A DNA stretch of 64,000 nt, from NCBI RefSeq assembly GCF_003228315.1, contig NZ_CP029693.1, forward strand, positions 5,056,501 through 5,120,500, written 5' to 3'. Source of the DNA: Pseudomonas putida. Its GTDB lineage: Bacteria > Pseudomonadota > Gammaproteobacteria > Pseudomonadales > Pseudomonadaceae. Position 1 is the stretch's first letter. Every line of letters begins with the position of its first letter. The translations under genes were made by a program, and so were the position numbers. The notes below the pieces were generated by a model. The model made no database searches, was not told the origin of the DNA, and worked only from the letters and a program-made list of their open reading frames with translations. Shown here piece after piece: positions 41,475 to 50,620 of the stretch.

Positions 41475-42839
41475 ATGCAATCGACCCAAAAGCCGACTCA
41501 CGTCCGCTACCTGATCCTGCTCATGCTGTTTCTGGTGACCACGATCAACTACGCCGACCGCGCGACCATCGCCATCGCCGGCTCCAGCCTGCAAAAAGAC
41601 CTCGGCATCGACGCGGTTACCCTCGGTTATATCTTCTCCGCATTCGGTTGGGCCTACGTGGCCGGGCAAATTCCCGGTGGCTGGCTGCTGGACCGTTTCG
41701 GTTCGAAAAAAATCTACGCCCTGAGCATCTTCACCTGGTCGCTGTTCACCGTGCTGCAAGGCTTCGTCGGTGAGTTCGGCATGTCCACGGCGGTGGTTGC
41801 GCTGTTCATGCTGCGCTTTTTGGTGGGTCTGGCCGAAGCGCCATCCTTCCCGGGCAACGCACGTATCGTGGCGGCCTGGTTCCCCACCGCTGAACGTGGC
41901 ACGGCCTCGGCGATCTTCAACTCGGCGCAGTACTTCGCCACCGTGTTGTTCGCTCCATTGATGGGCTGGATCGTGTTCACCTTCGGCTGGGAACACGTGT
42001 TCATCGTCATGGGTATCCTCGGCATCATCTTCTCGCTGGTCTGGCTGAAAGTGATCCACAGCCCGCGCCAGCATCCGCTGGCCAACGACGCGGAAGTGAA
42101 GTTCATCGCCGAGAACGGCGGCATGGTCGACATGGACCAGAAGCAAGGCAAAAAGGCCGACGGTCCGAAGTGGGACTACATCCGCCAGCTGCTGACCAAC
42201 CGCATGATGCTCGGCGTGTATCTGGGTCAGTACTGCATCAACGGCATCACCTACTTCTTCCTGACCTGGTTCCCGGTGTACCTGGTGCAGGAACGTGGCA
42301 TGACCATCCTCAAGGCCGGTTTCATCGCTTCGCTACCGGCGATCTGCGGCTTCATCGGTGGTGTGCTCGGTGGGGTGATTTCCGATTACCTGCTGCGCAA
42401 GGGTCATTCCCTGACCTTCGCCCGCAAGGCGCCAATCATCGCTGGCCTGCTGGTGTCCAGCAGCATCGTGGCCTGCAACTACGTGGACGTTGAATGGATG
42501 GTCGTCGGCTTCATGGCACTGGCGTTCTTCGGCAAAGGCGTGGGCGCATTGGGCTGGGCGGTGGTGTCCGACACTTCGCCAAAACAGATTGCCGGTCTGA
42601 GCGGCGGCCTGTTCAACACCTTCGGCAACCTGGCATCGATCACTACCCCGATCGTCATCGGCTACATCATCAGCTCCACTGGCTCGTTCAAGTGGGCACT
42701 GGTGTTTGTCGGTTGCAACGCGCTGGTGGCGGTGTTCAGCTATCTGGTCATCGTCGGCCCGATCAAGCGTGTGGTACTCAAGGAGCCACCGCTCAACGGT
42801 CCTGAAACCAACAACAAATTGTCTCAAGCGCATTCCTGA
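41475..42839 (+). CDS. MFS sugar-acid permease, galactarate/glucarate transporter (GudP-like)
   Basis: 454 residues, twelve predicted membrane helices in two sets of six around a basic loop (KQGKKADGPKWDY). It begins VRYLILLMLFLVTTINYADR, the signature of the anion:cation symporter (ACS) branch that holds GudP and GarP, and has GWLLDRFGSKKIY between helices 2 and 3. GGGAG lies nine nt before the ATG. It should import galactarate or glucarate with protons. The garD start follows 11 nt after its stop. Confidence 0.9.
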   Translation: MQSTQKPTHVRYLILLMLFLVTTINYADRATIAIAGSSLQKDLGIDAVTLGYIFSAFGWAYVAGQIPGGWLLDRFGSKKIYALSIFTWSLFTVLQGFVGEFGMSTAVVALFMLRFLVGLAEAPSFPGNARIVAAWFPTAERGTASAIFNSAQYFATVLFAPLMGWIVFTFGWEHVFIVMGILGIIFSLVWLKVIHSPRQHPLANDAEVKFIAENGGMVDMDQKQGKKADGPKWDYIRQLLTNRMMLGVYLGQYCINGITYFFLTWFPVYLVQERGMTILKAGFIASLPAICGFIGGVLGGVISDYLLRKGHSLTFARKAPIIAGLLVSSSIVACNYVDVEWMVVGFMALAFFGKGVGALGWAVVSDTSPKQIAGLSGGLFNTFGNLASITTPIVIGYIISSTGSFKWALVFVGCNALVAVFSYLVIVGPIKRVVLKEPPLNGPETNNKLSQAHS

Positions 42840-42850
42840 GGAGCGGCGTT

Positions 42851-44404
42851 ATGCAGTTGATTGAACATTCCGACTCGCCGCGCTACATCTGCCTGCACGA
42901 GCGGGACAATGTAGTGATCGTGGTCAACGATCAAGGCGTACCGGCCGGTACTGCGTTTGCCGATGGATTGGTCACCGTGGACTTCGTGCCACAGAGCCAC
43001 AAGGTCACCCTGGAAGACATTCCCGAGGGTGGCCAGGTGATTCGCTACGGCCAGGTCATTGGCTACGCTCTGCAGCCGATTCCACGCGGCAGCTGGGTCA
43101 AGGAAGCTCAACTGCGTATGCCCACCGCGCCACCGCTGGACAGCCTGCCGCTGTCCACCGAGGTGCCGGACGCACAGGCACCACTGGAGGGTTACACCTT
43201 CGAGGGTTATCGCAACGCCGACGGTACCGTCGGCACGCGCAACATCCTCGGCATCACCACCACCGTGCAGTGCGTGACCGGGGTGCTGGACCATGCGGTC
43301 AAGCGCATCAAGGACGAACTGCTGCCCAAGTACCCGCATGTCGATGACGTGGTGGCGCTGACCCACAGTTATGGCTGTGGCGTGGCGATTACCGCCACCG
43401 ACGCCTACATCCCGATTCGCACTGTGCGCAACCTCGCGCGCAACCCGAACCTGGGCGGCGAGGCGTTGGTGATCAGCTTGGGCTGCGAGAAATTGCAGGC
43501 CGGACAGGTGATGCACGAAGACGATGCGTCGGTGGATTTGAGCGAGCCATGGCTGTATCGCCTGCAGGACTCCAGCCACGGTTTTACCGAGATGATCGAA
43601 CAGATCATGGAGTTGGCTGAAACCCGTCTGAAGAAGCTCGACCAGCGTCGTCGGGAAACCGTGCCGGCGTCCGAGCTGATCCTCGGCATGCAATGCGGCG
43701 GCAGCGATGCGTTTTCCGGAATCACCGCCAACCCGGCCCTGGGCTATGCCTCGGATCTGTTGCTGCGAGCCGGTGCGACGGTGATGTTTTCCGAAGTCAC
43801 CGAAGTGCGCGATGCGATCTACCTGCTGACATCCCGGGCGAAAACCGAAGAAGTCGCGCAGGAGCTGGTGCGGGAAATGGACTGGTACGACCGTTACCTG
43901 GCCAAGGGCGAAGCGGATCGCAGTGCCAACACCACGCCGGGTAACAAGAAGGGCGGGCTGTCGAACATTGTCGAGAAGTCCTTGGGCTCGATCGTCAAAT
44001 CCGGCAGCAGCGCGATCACCGGGGTGCTTGGCCCAGGCGAGCGCTTCAAGGAAAAAGGCCTGATCTTCTGCGCGACCCCGGCCAGCGACTTTGTCTGCGG
44101 GACCTTGCAGTTGGCGGCGGGGATGAACCTGCATGTGTTCACCACCGGTCGCGGCACGCCTTACGGGCTGGCCATGGCGCCGGTGGTGAAGGTCTCGACC
44201 CGGACCGAACTGGCACAACGTTGGCCGGACCTGATCGATATCGATGCCGGGCGCATTGCTACCGGTCGGGCGTCCATCGAGGAGCTGGGCTGGGAGTTGT
44301 TCCACTACTATCTGGACGTGGCCAGCGGCAAGCAGCAGACCTGGGCGGAGCGGCACAAGCTGCATAACGACATCACCCTGTTCAACCCGGCGCCGATCAC
44401 GTAA
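42851..44404 (+). CDS. garD: Galactarate dehydratase
   Basis: 517 residues, the usual length. An N-terminal SAF domain (residues ~10-85) is followed by a linker and the UxaA-type catalytic domain, with YRNADGTVGTRNILGI, HSYGCGVAI, LGCEKLQAGQV and MQCGGSDAFSGITANPALG, the motifs around the iron-binding cysteines and histidine. It dehydrates galactarate to 5-keto-4-deoxyglucarate, the substrate of KdgD. Altronate dehydratase is the main alternative but does not fit the neighbours. A REPIN of the second family starts 15 nt after the stop. Confidence 0.93.
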   Translation: MQLIEHSDSPRYICLHERDNVVIVVNDQGVPAGTAFADGLVTVDFVPQSHKVTLEDIPEGGQVIRYGQVIGYALQPIPRGSWVKEAQLRMPTAPPLDSLPLSTEVPDAQAPLEGYTFEGYRNADGTVGTRNILGITTTVQCVTGVLDHAVKRIKDELLPKYPHVDDVVALTHSYGCGVAITATDAYIPIRTVRNLARNPNLGGEALVISLGCEKLQAGQVMHEDDASVDLSEPWLYRLQDSSHGFTEMIEQIMELAETRLKKLDQRRRETVPASELILGMQCGGSDAFSGITANPALGYASDLLLRAGATVMFSEVTEVRDAIYLLTSRAKTEEVAQELVREMDWYDRYLAKGEADRSANTTPGNKKGGLSNIVEKSLGSIVKSGSSAITGVLGPGERFKEKGLIFCATPASDFVCGTLQLAAGMNLHVFTTGRGTPYGLAMAPVVKVSTRTELAQRWPDLIDIDAGRIATGRASIEELGWELFHYYLDVASGKQQTWAERHKLHNDITLFNPAPIT

Positions 44405-44419
44405 GACCGTGTCGCCTTC

Positions 44420-44508
44420 ATCGCGGGCAAGCCTTGCTCCCACAGGATCGGGTCATACACGGAAGATGTGTACGACCCGATCCTGTGGGAGCAAGGCTTG
44501 CCCGCGAT
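44420..44508. repeat. REPIN of the GAGCAAGG family, inverted configuration (89 bp)
   Basis: ATCGCGGGCAAGCCTTGCTC / GAGCAAGGCTTGCCCGCGAT with an additional inner stem, GGATCGGGTC / GACCCGATCC, so nearly the whole element folds. It starts 15 nt after the garD stop. Confidence 0.92.
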
Positions 44509-44587
44509 GACGGTCTAACAGACGCCGATGCCTTCGGTGGCTTATCATTAGCCCCCTAACGACGCCCACCTCAAGGTCCTCTCCGGC

Positions 44588-45529
44588 ATGCTGGCAATCT
44601 TCCTCGAAACCCTGAACATCACCGCTCCGGTGTTCGCCATGCTGTTTCTGGGGGTGTTGCTCAAGCGCATCGACTGGATCAATGACAACTTCATCCACAC
44701 GGCCTCGTCCCTGGTGTTCAACGTCACCATGCCGGCGCTGCTGTTTCTCGGCATCCTGCACGCCGACCTGCATGCCGCGCTGCAACCGGCGCTGCTGATC
44801 TACTTCTCCGTCGCTACCCTCGTGTGCTTTGCCATTGCCTGGGGCTGGGCGATTTTCCGTTGCTCGCGCGAGGATCGGGGGATCTATACCCAGGGTGCAT
44901 TCCGGGGCAACAACGGGGTGATTGGTCTGGCGCTCGCGGCGAGCATGTACGGTGACTACGGGATTTCCCTCGGTGCGATTCTCGCGGCGCTGGTGATCCT
45001 GTTCTACAACACGCTGTCGACCATCGTCCTGGCGGTGTACAGCCCGGTGATCAAGTCCGACCCGTGGAGCATCTGCAAGAGCGTGGTCAGCAATCCGCTG
45101 ATCATCAGTGTGATTGCGGCGGCGCCTTTTGCGTATTTCAAGATCGGCTTGCCGGGGTGGCTGGAAACCTCCGGCCAGTATCTGGCGCAAACCACCTTGC
45201 CGCTGGCGCTGATTTGCATCGGCGGCACGCTGTCGCTGGCGGCAATGCGCAAAAGCGGGTCGATGGCGCTCAGTTCGAGCCTGGTTAAGATGCTTGGCTT
45301 GCCGGTACTGGCGACGTTGGGCGCGTGGCTCTGGGGGTTTCGCGGAGCAGAGTTGGGGATTTTGTTTCTGTACTTCGGCAGCCCCACCGCCGCGGCCAGT
45401 TTCGTCATGGCCCGGGCAGCAGATGGTAATCATGAGCTGGCGGCGGCGATCATTGTCATCACCACGTTGATGGCGGCGGTGACCACCAATATCGGGATCT
45501 TCTTGTTGCAGTGGGGTGGGTGGATCTAG
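44588..45529 (+). CDS. AEC-family (auxin efflux carrier-like) transporter
   Basis: 313 residues with about ten membrane segments in two halves: ETLNITAPVFAMLFLGVLL, ASSLVFNVTMPALLFLGIL, AFRGNNGVIGLALAASMYGD and TLPLALICIGGTLSLAAM. The unwound NVTMP and LICIGG segments are typical of AEC carriers, which move small organic acids such as malate. No ribosome site stands out, but the ATG at 44588 opens directly at the first helix. Substrate unknown. Confidence 0.88.
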   Translation: MLAIFLETLNITAPVFAMLFLGVLLKRIDWINDNFIHTASSLVFNVTMPALLFLGILHADLHAALQPALLIYFSVATLVCFAIAWGWAIFRCSREDRGIYTQGAFRGNNGVIGLALAASMYGDYGISLGAILAALVILFYNTLSTIVLAVYSPVIKSDPWSICKSVVSNPLIISVIAAAPFAYFKIGLPGWLETSGQYLAQTTLPLALICIGGTLSLAAMRKSGSMALSSSLVKMLGLPVLATLGAWLWGFRGAELGILFLYFGSPTAAASFVMARAADGNHELAAAIIVITTLMAAVTTNIGIFLLQWGGWI

Positions 45530-45559
45530 CTTCAGATTTGCTTTGCTCTCAGGGGCCTC

Positions 45560-45650
45560 ATCGCGGGCAAGCCTTGCTCCTACAGGTTTTGGGTCGGGCG
45601 CAAATTATGCGTACAACACAAAACCTGTGGGAGCAAGGCTTGCCCGCGAT
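45560..45650. repeat. REPIN of the GAGCAAGG family, inverted configuration (91 bp)
   Basis: ATCGCGGGCAAGCCTTGCTC / GAGCAAGGCTTGCCCGCGAT with inner ACAGGTTTTG/CAAAACCTGT pairing. It lies between convergent AEC and CMD genes. Confidence 0.92.
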
Positions 45651-45683
45651 GGCTAACTCATTGTCACTGCAAATGCCGGGTTG

Positions 45684-46064
45684 TCACTCGGGCTTCTGGT
45701 AACTGTCGATCACTTCCTGCGCCGCCCGAAACGCATCGATCGCCGCCGGCACACCGGCGTACACCGCGCAATGCAGCAGCGCCTCGCGGATCTCTTCCAC
45801 GGTGCAGCCATTATTCAACGCACCACGCACATGACCTTTCAGCTCCTGCGGGCACTTCAGTGCGGTCAGCGCCGCAAGGGTGATCAGGCTGCGGGTTTTC
45901 AGTGGCAGGCCTTCGCGGTTCCACACACCGCCCCAGGCGTGTTCGTTGACGAAATCCTGCAGCGGCTGGGTGAACTCGGTGGCGTTGCCCAGCGCGCGGT
46001 CGACGAAGGCATCGCCCATCACTTGGCGGCGCACTTCAACGCCGGATTTCTTGTTGTCGGTCAT
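45684..46064 (-). CDS. Carboxymuconolactone decarboxylase-family protein
   Basis: 126 residues. The CMD/AhpD helical domain is clear: LPLKTRSLITLAALTALKCP, LKGHVRGALNNGCTVEEIREALLHCAVYAGVPAAIDAF. It looks like 4-carboxymuconolactone decarboxylase (PcaC, ~130 aa). No protocatechuate genes are near, so it may be a PcaC paralogue of other function. The HVRGALNNGCT segment has one Cys, not the CxxC pair of AhpD peroxidase partners. It overlaps the antiporter stop by four bases. Confidence 0.85.
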   Translation of the reverse strand: MTDNKKSGVEVRRQVMGDAFVDRALGNATEFTQPLQDFVNEHAWGGVWNREGLPLKTRSLITLAALTALKCPQELKGHVRGALNNGCTVEEIREALLHCAVYAGVPAAIDAFRAAQEVIDSYQKPE

Positions 46065-47113
46065 GGCAATTCCCTCTTGTGGTGTTGGCGACGCCAGGCG
46101 CGCAGCGAGGTGAACAGCAGAAACGCTGCCAGCGCCGGCAGGACGAAAAACAGCATCAGGTGTTCAAGCTTGCCGGCCAGCGGCATGCCCGTGGTGAACG
46201 ACACCACGTGTAGGCCGTAGGCCAGGTATAAGCTCAGGAACAGCAATCCTTCGGCACGGGTTACCCGGTAGCCGGAATAGAAAACCGGCAGGCACAGCAC
46301 CGTGACGCCGAGCATCACCGGCAGGTCGAAATCCAGGGCATTGGGCGATACCGATAGCGGTGAAGGTGCGAGCAGTGCGGTCACCCCCAGCACGCCGAGC
46401 AGGTTGAACAGGTTGCTGCCGACCACGTTGCCCACGGCGATTTCCCGTTCGCCGCGCAAGGCGGCGATCAGCGAGGTGGCGAGTTCCGGCAGGGACGTAC
46501 CGACGGCGACGATGGTCAGGCCGATGATTCGCTCCGACAGCCCGAGGTCGGTGGCTACCGCTACTGCCGCACCGAGCAACAGATGCCCGGCATACACCAG
46601 CATTCCCAGGCCGGCGACGATCATCAGCAGGCTACTGATCCAGGGCGCTCGCCCGCTTTGGTCATGGCTCGATACCGGGCGCACCGAATGCTGCGACTGG
46701 CGCAACAGCATGCCCAGGTACAGCAACAGGGCCGCCATCAGGATGATGCCGTCGATGCGGCTCAGGTCTTCGTTCCAGGCCAGCACGAACACCAGCAGGC
46801 TGGCGCCGATCATCAAGGGGATGTCCAGGCGCACCAGTTGCCGTGACACCCGCAGGGGGATGATCAGTGCCGACAGTCCGAGGGTGACGAGGATGTTGAA
46901 AATACTGCTGCCGATCACGCTGCCGACGGCGATGTCGGCGTTGTGCGCCAAAGTCGCTTGCAGGCTCACGGCCATCTGCGGCGCGCTGCTGCCGAGGGCG
47001 ACGATGGTCAGGCCGATGATCAGCGGTCGCACATGCAGGCGAGCGGCCAGACGCACGGCGGCGCGGACCATCAGTTCGGCGCCGGCAATCAGCAGCACCA
47101 GCCCGCTGAGCAA
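46061..47113 (-). CDS. Calcium/sodium antiporter (CaCA family, YrbG-like); start uncertain
   Basis: 350 residues if started at the TTG at 47113. The two alpha-repeats typical of CaCA exchangers are visible: GLTIVALGSSAPQMAVSLQA with NIAVGSVIGSSIFNILVTLG-like residues, and GLTIVAVGTSLPELATSLIA with NVVGSNLFNLLGVLG. About ten helices. The frame stays open upstream with hydrophobic residues, and an ATT at 47155 has GGGAG eight nt ahead; that start would give 364 residues, closer to the family's usual length. It exports Ca2+ in exchange for Na+ or H+. It is co-translated with the CMD gene. Confidence 0.88.
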   Translation of the reverse strand: MLSGLVLLIAGAELMVRAAVRLAARLHVRPLIIGLTIVALGSSAPQMAVSLQATLAHNADIAVGSVIGSSIFNILVTLGLSALIIPLRVSRQLVRLDIPLMIGASLLVFVLAWNEDLSRIDGIILMAALLLYLGMLLRQSQHSVRPVSSHDQSGRAPWISSLLMIVAGLGMLVYAGHLLLGAAVAVATDLGLSERIIGLTIVAVGTSLPELATSLIAALRGEREIAVGNVVGSNLFNLLGVLGVTALLAPSPLSVSPNALDFDLPVMLGVTVLCLPVFYSGYRVTRAEGLLFLSLYLAYGLHVVSFTTGMPLAGKLEHLMLFFVLPALAAFLLFTSLRAWRRQHHKRELP

Positions 47114-47172
47114 TTCGATCAGGCTGATCAGGGGGATGTCGGCTAATCCGAAAATGGTCGAGGCTCCCTGTG

Positions 47173-47547
47173 TCAGTCGTCGAGGGCTTGCACGCGCACC
47201 CGTGCGGTGCCGCTCTTGAGCATGCCCAGGCGTTCGGCGGCTTCATGGGACAGGTCGATCAGGCGGCCACGGGTGTGTGGCCCGCGATCGTTGATGCGCA
47301 CCACGCAGGATTTGTCGTTATTCAAATTGGTGACCTTCACCCGTGTACCGAAGGGTAGCTTGCGATGGGCAGCGGTCATGGAATTCTTGTCGAAACGCTC
47401 GCCGCTGGCGGTGCGTTTGCCTTGGTGTTTGGCGCCGTAATAGGACGCTATGCCGGTCTTGTCGTAACCGTGCGGGTCGACGGTGTCGGTGCTGGCACAG
47501 CCGGCCAGCAGGGAGAGCAGGGCGCAGGCGCCGAGAAGACGTTTCAT
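47173..47547 (-). CDS. Short RlpA-like lipoprotein (DPBB domain)
   Basis: 124 residues from the ATG at 47547; the longer frame to 47697 is created by a REPIN. A lipoprotein signal (MKRLLGACALLSLLAGC, lipid on Cys17) is followed by a double-psi beta-barrel with GIASYYGAKHQGKRTASGER, LPFGTRVKVTNL, VRINDRGPHTRGRLIDLS. Larger RlpA proteins cleave peptidoglycan lacking stem peptides at the septum and carry a SPOR domain. Here SPOR is absent, so this is a minimal paralogue whose lytic activity is likely but unproven. The catalytic His/Asp-type residues (NDRGPH) are present. Confidence 0.88.
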   Translation of the reverse strand: MKRLLGACALLSLLAGCASTDTVDPHGYDKTGIASYYGAKHQGKRTASGERFDKNSMTAAHRKLPFGTRVKVTNLNNDKSCVVRINDRGPHTRGRLIDLSHEAAERLGMLKSGTARVRVQALDD

Positions 47548-47567
47548 TAAGTGGTTTCCCGAAACAA

Positions 47568-47659
47568 GTGTGGGAGCGAGCCTGCTCGCGAATGCCATTC
47601 TGACAGTCAACTCAGTGTTGAGTGCCAAACACCATTCGCGAGCAGGCTCGCTCCCACAG
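47568..47659. repeat. REPIN, short class (92 bp)
   Basis: Arms GTGTGGGAGCGAGCCTGCTC / GAGCAGGCTCGCTCCCACAG. GTGGGAG replaces GTAGGAG in both arms, so the compensating change keeps pairing. It lies between gatB and the RlpA-like gene. Confidence 0.92.
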
Positions 47660-47696
47660 GGAATGGAGCCAGTTTTCAGGGCTGGCTCCACTCTCA

Positions 47697-49142
47697 TCAG
47701 CCTTCGAGCTTGCTTTTGAGCAGTTCGTTGACCTGTTGCGGGTTGGCCTTGCCCTTGGAGGCTTTCATGGCCTGGCCAACGAAGAAACCGAACATCTTGC
47801 CGCGCTTGGCTTCGTCTGCCGCGCGGTACTGTTCGACCTGCTCGGCGTTGGCCGCGAGCATTTCGTCCAGCACGGCGGAGATGGCGCCGGTGTCGGTCAC
47901 TTGCTTGAGGCCGCGCTTGTCGATGATCTCGTCTGCGCTGCCTTCACCGTTGGCCATGGCTTCGAACACGACCTTGGCGATCTTGCCGGAGATGGTGTTG
48001 TCCTTGATGCGCAGCAGCATGCCGCCCAGTTGCTCGGCCGAAACCGGCGACTGCTCGATGTCCAGGCCTTGTTTGTTGAGCAGGCTGCCCAGCTCGACCA
48101 TGACCCAGTTGGCCGCCAGCTTGGCGTCGCCGCCGATGCTCGCGACTTTCTCGAAGTAGTCGGCTTGCTCGCGGCTGGTGGCCAGCACGCTGGCGTCGTA
48201 GACCGACAGGCCGAACTGCTCTTGGAAGCGTTCACGCTTCTGCGGCGGCAACTCCGGCAGGGTGGCGCGCACTTCTTCGAGGAAGGAATCCTCGATGACC
48301 ACTGGCAGCAGGTCCGGATCGGGGAAGTAACGGTAGTCGTTGGCTTCCTCTTTGCTGCGCATCGGACGGGTTTCGTCCTTGTTCGGATCGTACAGGCGAG
48401 TCTGCTGGATCACCTTGCCACCGTCTTCGATCAACTCGATCTGACGCTGGATTTCGCTGTTGATCGCCTTCTCGATGAAGCGGAACGAGTTGACGTTCTT
48501 GATCTCGCAACGGGTGCCGAATTCGGCCTGGCCTTTCGGACGGATCGACACGTTGCAGTCGCAACGCAGCGAGCCTTCGGCCATGTTGCCGTCGCAGATG
48601 CCCAGGTAACGCACCAGGGCGTGGATCGCCTTGACGTAGGCCACGGCTTCCTTGGCGCTGCGCATGTCCGGCTCGGAAACGATTTCCAGCAGCGGTGTGC
48701 CGGCACGGTTCAGGTCGATGCCGGTGGCGCCGCCGAATTCTTCGTGCAGGCTCTTGCCGGCGTCTTCTTCCAGGTGCGCGCGGGTAATGCCGACGCGTTT
48801 GACCGTGCCGTCTTCCAGGGCGATGTCCAGGTGGCCCTTGCCGACGATCGGCAACTCCATCTGGCTGATCTGGTAGCCCTTGGGCAGGTCGGGGTAGAAG
48901 TAGTTTTTGCGGGCGAACACGTTGTGCTTGCCGATCTCGGCGTCAATCGCCTGACCGAACATCACCGCCATGCGCACCGCTTCCTGGTTCAGCACTGGCA
49001 GAACGCCGGGCATGCCCAGGTCGATCAGGCTGGCCTGGGTGTTCGGTTCTGAGCCGAAGGTGGTGGAACTACCGGAAAAGATTTTCGACCGGGTGGTGAG
49101 CTGGGTATGAATCTCCAGCCCGATCACGACTTCCCATTGCAT
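47697..49142 (-). CDS. gatB: Aspartyl/glutamyl-tRNA amidotransferase subunit B
   Basis: 481 residues, standard length. N-terminal kinase-like domain with VIGLEIHTQL, FYPDLPKGYQISQ, and RAGTPLLEIVSEPDMRS; the C-terminal YqeY-like tail ends in ANPQQVNELLKSKLEG. It binds misacylated Glu-tRNAGln or Asp-tRNAAsn, phosphorylates it with ATP, and uses ammonia delivered from GatA. It is the last gene of the gatCAB operon, 10 nt after gatA. Confidence 0.98.
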   Translation of the reverse strand: MQWEVVIGLEIHTQLTTRSKIFSGSSTTFGSEPNTQASLIDLGMPGVLPVLNQEAVRMAVMFGQAIDAEIGKHNVFARKNYFYPDLPKGYQISQMELPIVGKGHLDIALEDGTVKRVGITRAHLEEDAGKSLHEEFGGATGIDLNRAGTPLLEIVSEPDMRSAKEAVAYVKAIHALVRYLGICDGNMAEGSLRCDCNVSIRPKGQAEFGTRCEIKNVNSFRFIEKAINSEIQRQIELIEDGGKVIQQTRLYDPNKDETRPMRSKEEANDYRYFPDPDLLPVVIEDSFLEEVRATLPELPPQKRERFQEQFGLSVYDASVLATSREQADYFEKVASIGGDAKLAANWVMVELGSLLNKQGLDIEQSPVSAEQLGGMLLRIKDNTISGKIAKVVFEAMANGEGSADEIIDKRGLKQVTDTGAISAVLDEMLAANAEQVEQYRAADEAKRGKMFGFFVGQAMKASKGKANPQQVNELLKSKLEG

Positions 49143-49152
49143 GTGTGTCTCC

Positions 49153-50604
49153 TCAGAAGCCGGTTGGGGTGCGGGTGTGCCAGTCAGTGTTCAACTGATA
49201 CTGGTGGGCAACGTTCAACAGGCGACCTTCCTGGAAATACGGAGCGAGCAGTTGCACGCCGACCGGCAGACCATCGACGAAACCTGCTGGCATGGACAAG
49301 CCCGGCAGACCGGCGAGGTTGGCGGTGATGGTGTAGACATCTTCCAGGTACGCAGCGACCGGGTCGCTGTTCTTGGCGCCGAGCTTCCAGGCCGGGTTCG
49401 GCGTGGTCGGGCCGAGGATGATGTCGACCTCATTGAAGGCAGCCATGAAGTCGTTCTTGATCAAGCGACGGATCTTCTGCGCCTTCAGGTAATAGGCATC
49501 GTAGTAACCGGCGGACAGCGCGTAGGCACCGACCATGATCCGGCGCTGCACTTCAGGGCCGAAGCCTTCGCCACGGGAACGCTTGTACAGGTCGCTCAGG
49601 TTGACCGGGTTTTCACAGCGATGGCCGAAACGCACGCCGTCGAAACGCGACAGGTTGGAGGAGGCTTCCGCCGGCGCGATCACGTAATACGCAGGGATCG
49701 CGTGCTGCATGTTCGGCAGGCTGATTTCCTTGACCACGGCGCCGAGCTTTTCCAGTTCCTTGACACTGTTGTGGATCAGTTCGGCGATGCGCGGGTCGAG
49801 ACCGGCGCCGAAGTACTCTTTCGGCACGCCGATGCGCAGGCCCTGTAGCGAGCCGTTGAGGCTGGCGCTGTAGTCCGGCACGGGTTCGTCGATGCTGGTG
49901 GAGTCGTTCGGATCGAAGCCGGCCATACCTTGCAACAAAATTGCGCAGTCTTCGGCGGTGCGTGCCAGAGGGCCGCCCTGATCGAGGCTGGAGGCGTAAG
50001 CGATCATGCCCCAGCGCGAAACGCGACCGTACGTCGGTTTCAGACCGGTGAGGTTGGTCAATGCGGCGGGCTGACGAATGGATCCGCCGGTGTCGGTGCC
50101 GGTGGCGGCAGGCAACAGACGAGCGGCGACCGCAGCGGCCGAACCACCGGACGAACCGCCTGGTACGTGTTCCAGGTTCCACGGGTTTTTCACGGCGCCG
50201 TAGTAGCTCGACTCGTTGGCCGACCCCATGGCGAATTCGTCCATGTTGGTCTTGCCCAGGGTCACGGCCCCGGCAGCGGCCAACTTGGCGACGACGGTGG
50301 CGTCGTAGGGCGCCTTGAAGTTGTCGAGCATCTTCGAGCCGCAGCTGGTGCGGATGCCCTGGGTGCAAAACAGGTCTTTGTGGGCGATCGGCGCGCCGAG
50401 CAGGGCACCGCTTTCACCATTGGCCCGGCGTGCGTCAGCGGCTTTCGCCTGGCTGAGCGCCAGCTCTTCGGTGAGGCTGATGAAACTGTTGAGCTGCGGG
50501 TCGAGCTGGGCGATGCGCGCCAGCAGGGCCTTGGTCAGCTCTTCGGAGGAAAACTTTTTGTCGGCGAGACCGCGGGCGATCTCGGCCAGAGTCAATTGAT
50601 GCAT
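49153..50604 (-). CDS. gatA: Aspartyl/glutamyl-tRNA amidotransferase subunit A
   Basis: 483 residues, amidase-signature family. The Ser-cisSer-Lys triad is visible: Lys76 (IAHKDLFCT), Ser151 (GGSSGGSAAA) and Ser175 (TDTGGSIRQPA). It hydrolyses glutamine and channels ammonia to GatB. Located between gatC (16 nt upstream) and gatB, so all three subunits come from one mRNA. Confidence 0.98.
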   Translation of the reverse strand: MHQLTLAEIARGLADKKFSSEELTKALLARIAQLDPQLNSFISLTEELALSQAKAADARRANGESGALLGAPIAHKDLFCTQGIRTSCGSKMLDNFKAPYDATVVAKLAAAGAVTLGKTNMDEFAMGSANESSYYGAVKNPWNLEHVPGGSSGGSAAAVAARLLPAATGTDTGGSIRQPAALTNLTGLKPTYGRVSRWGMIAYASSLDQGGPLARTAEDCAILLQGMAGFDPNDSTSIDEPVPDYSASLNGSLQGLRIGVPKEYFGAGLDPRIAELIHNSVKELEKLGAVVKEISLPNMQHAIPAYYVIAPAEASSNLSRFDGVRFGHRCENPVNLSDLYKRSRGEGFGPEVQRRIMVGAYALSAGYYDAYYLKAQKIRRLIKNDFMAAFNEVDIILGPTTPNPAWKLGAKNSDPVAAYLEDVYTITANLAGLPGLSMPAGFVDGLPVGVQLLAPYFQEGRLLNVAHQYQLNTDWHTRTPTGF

Positions 50605-50620
50605 TGCAGGCTCTTTCCCT

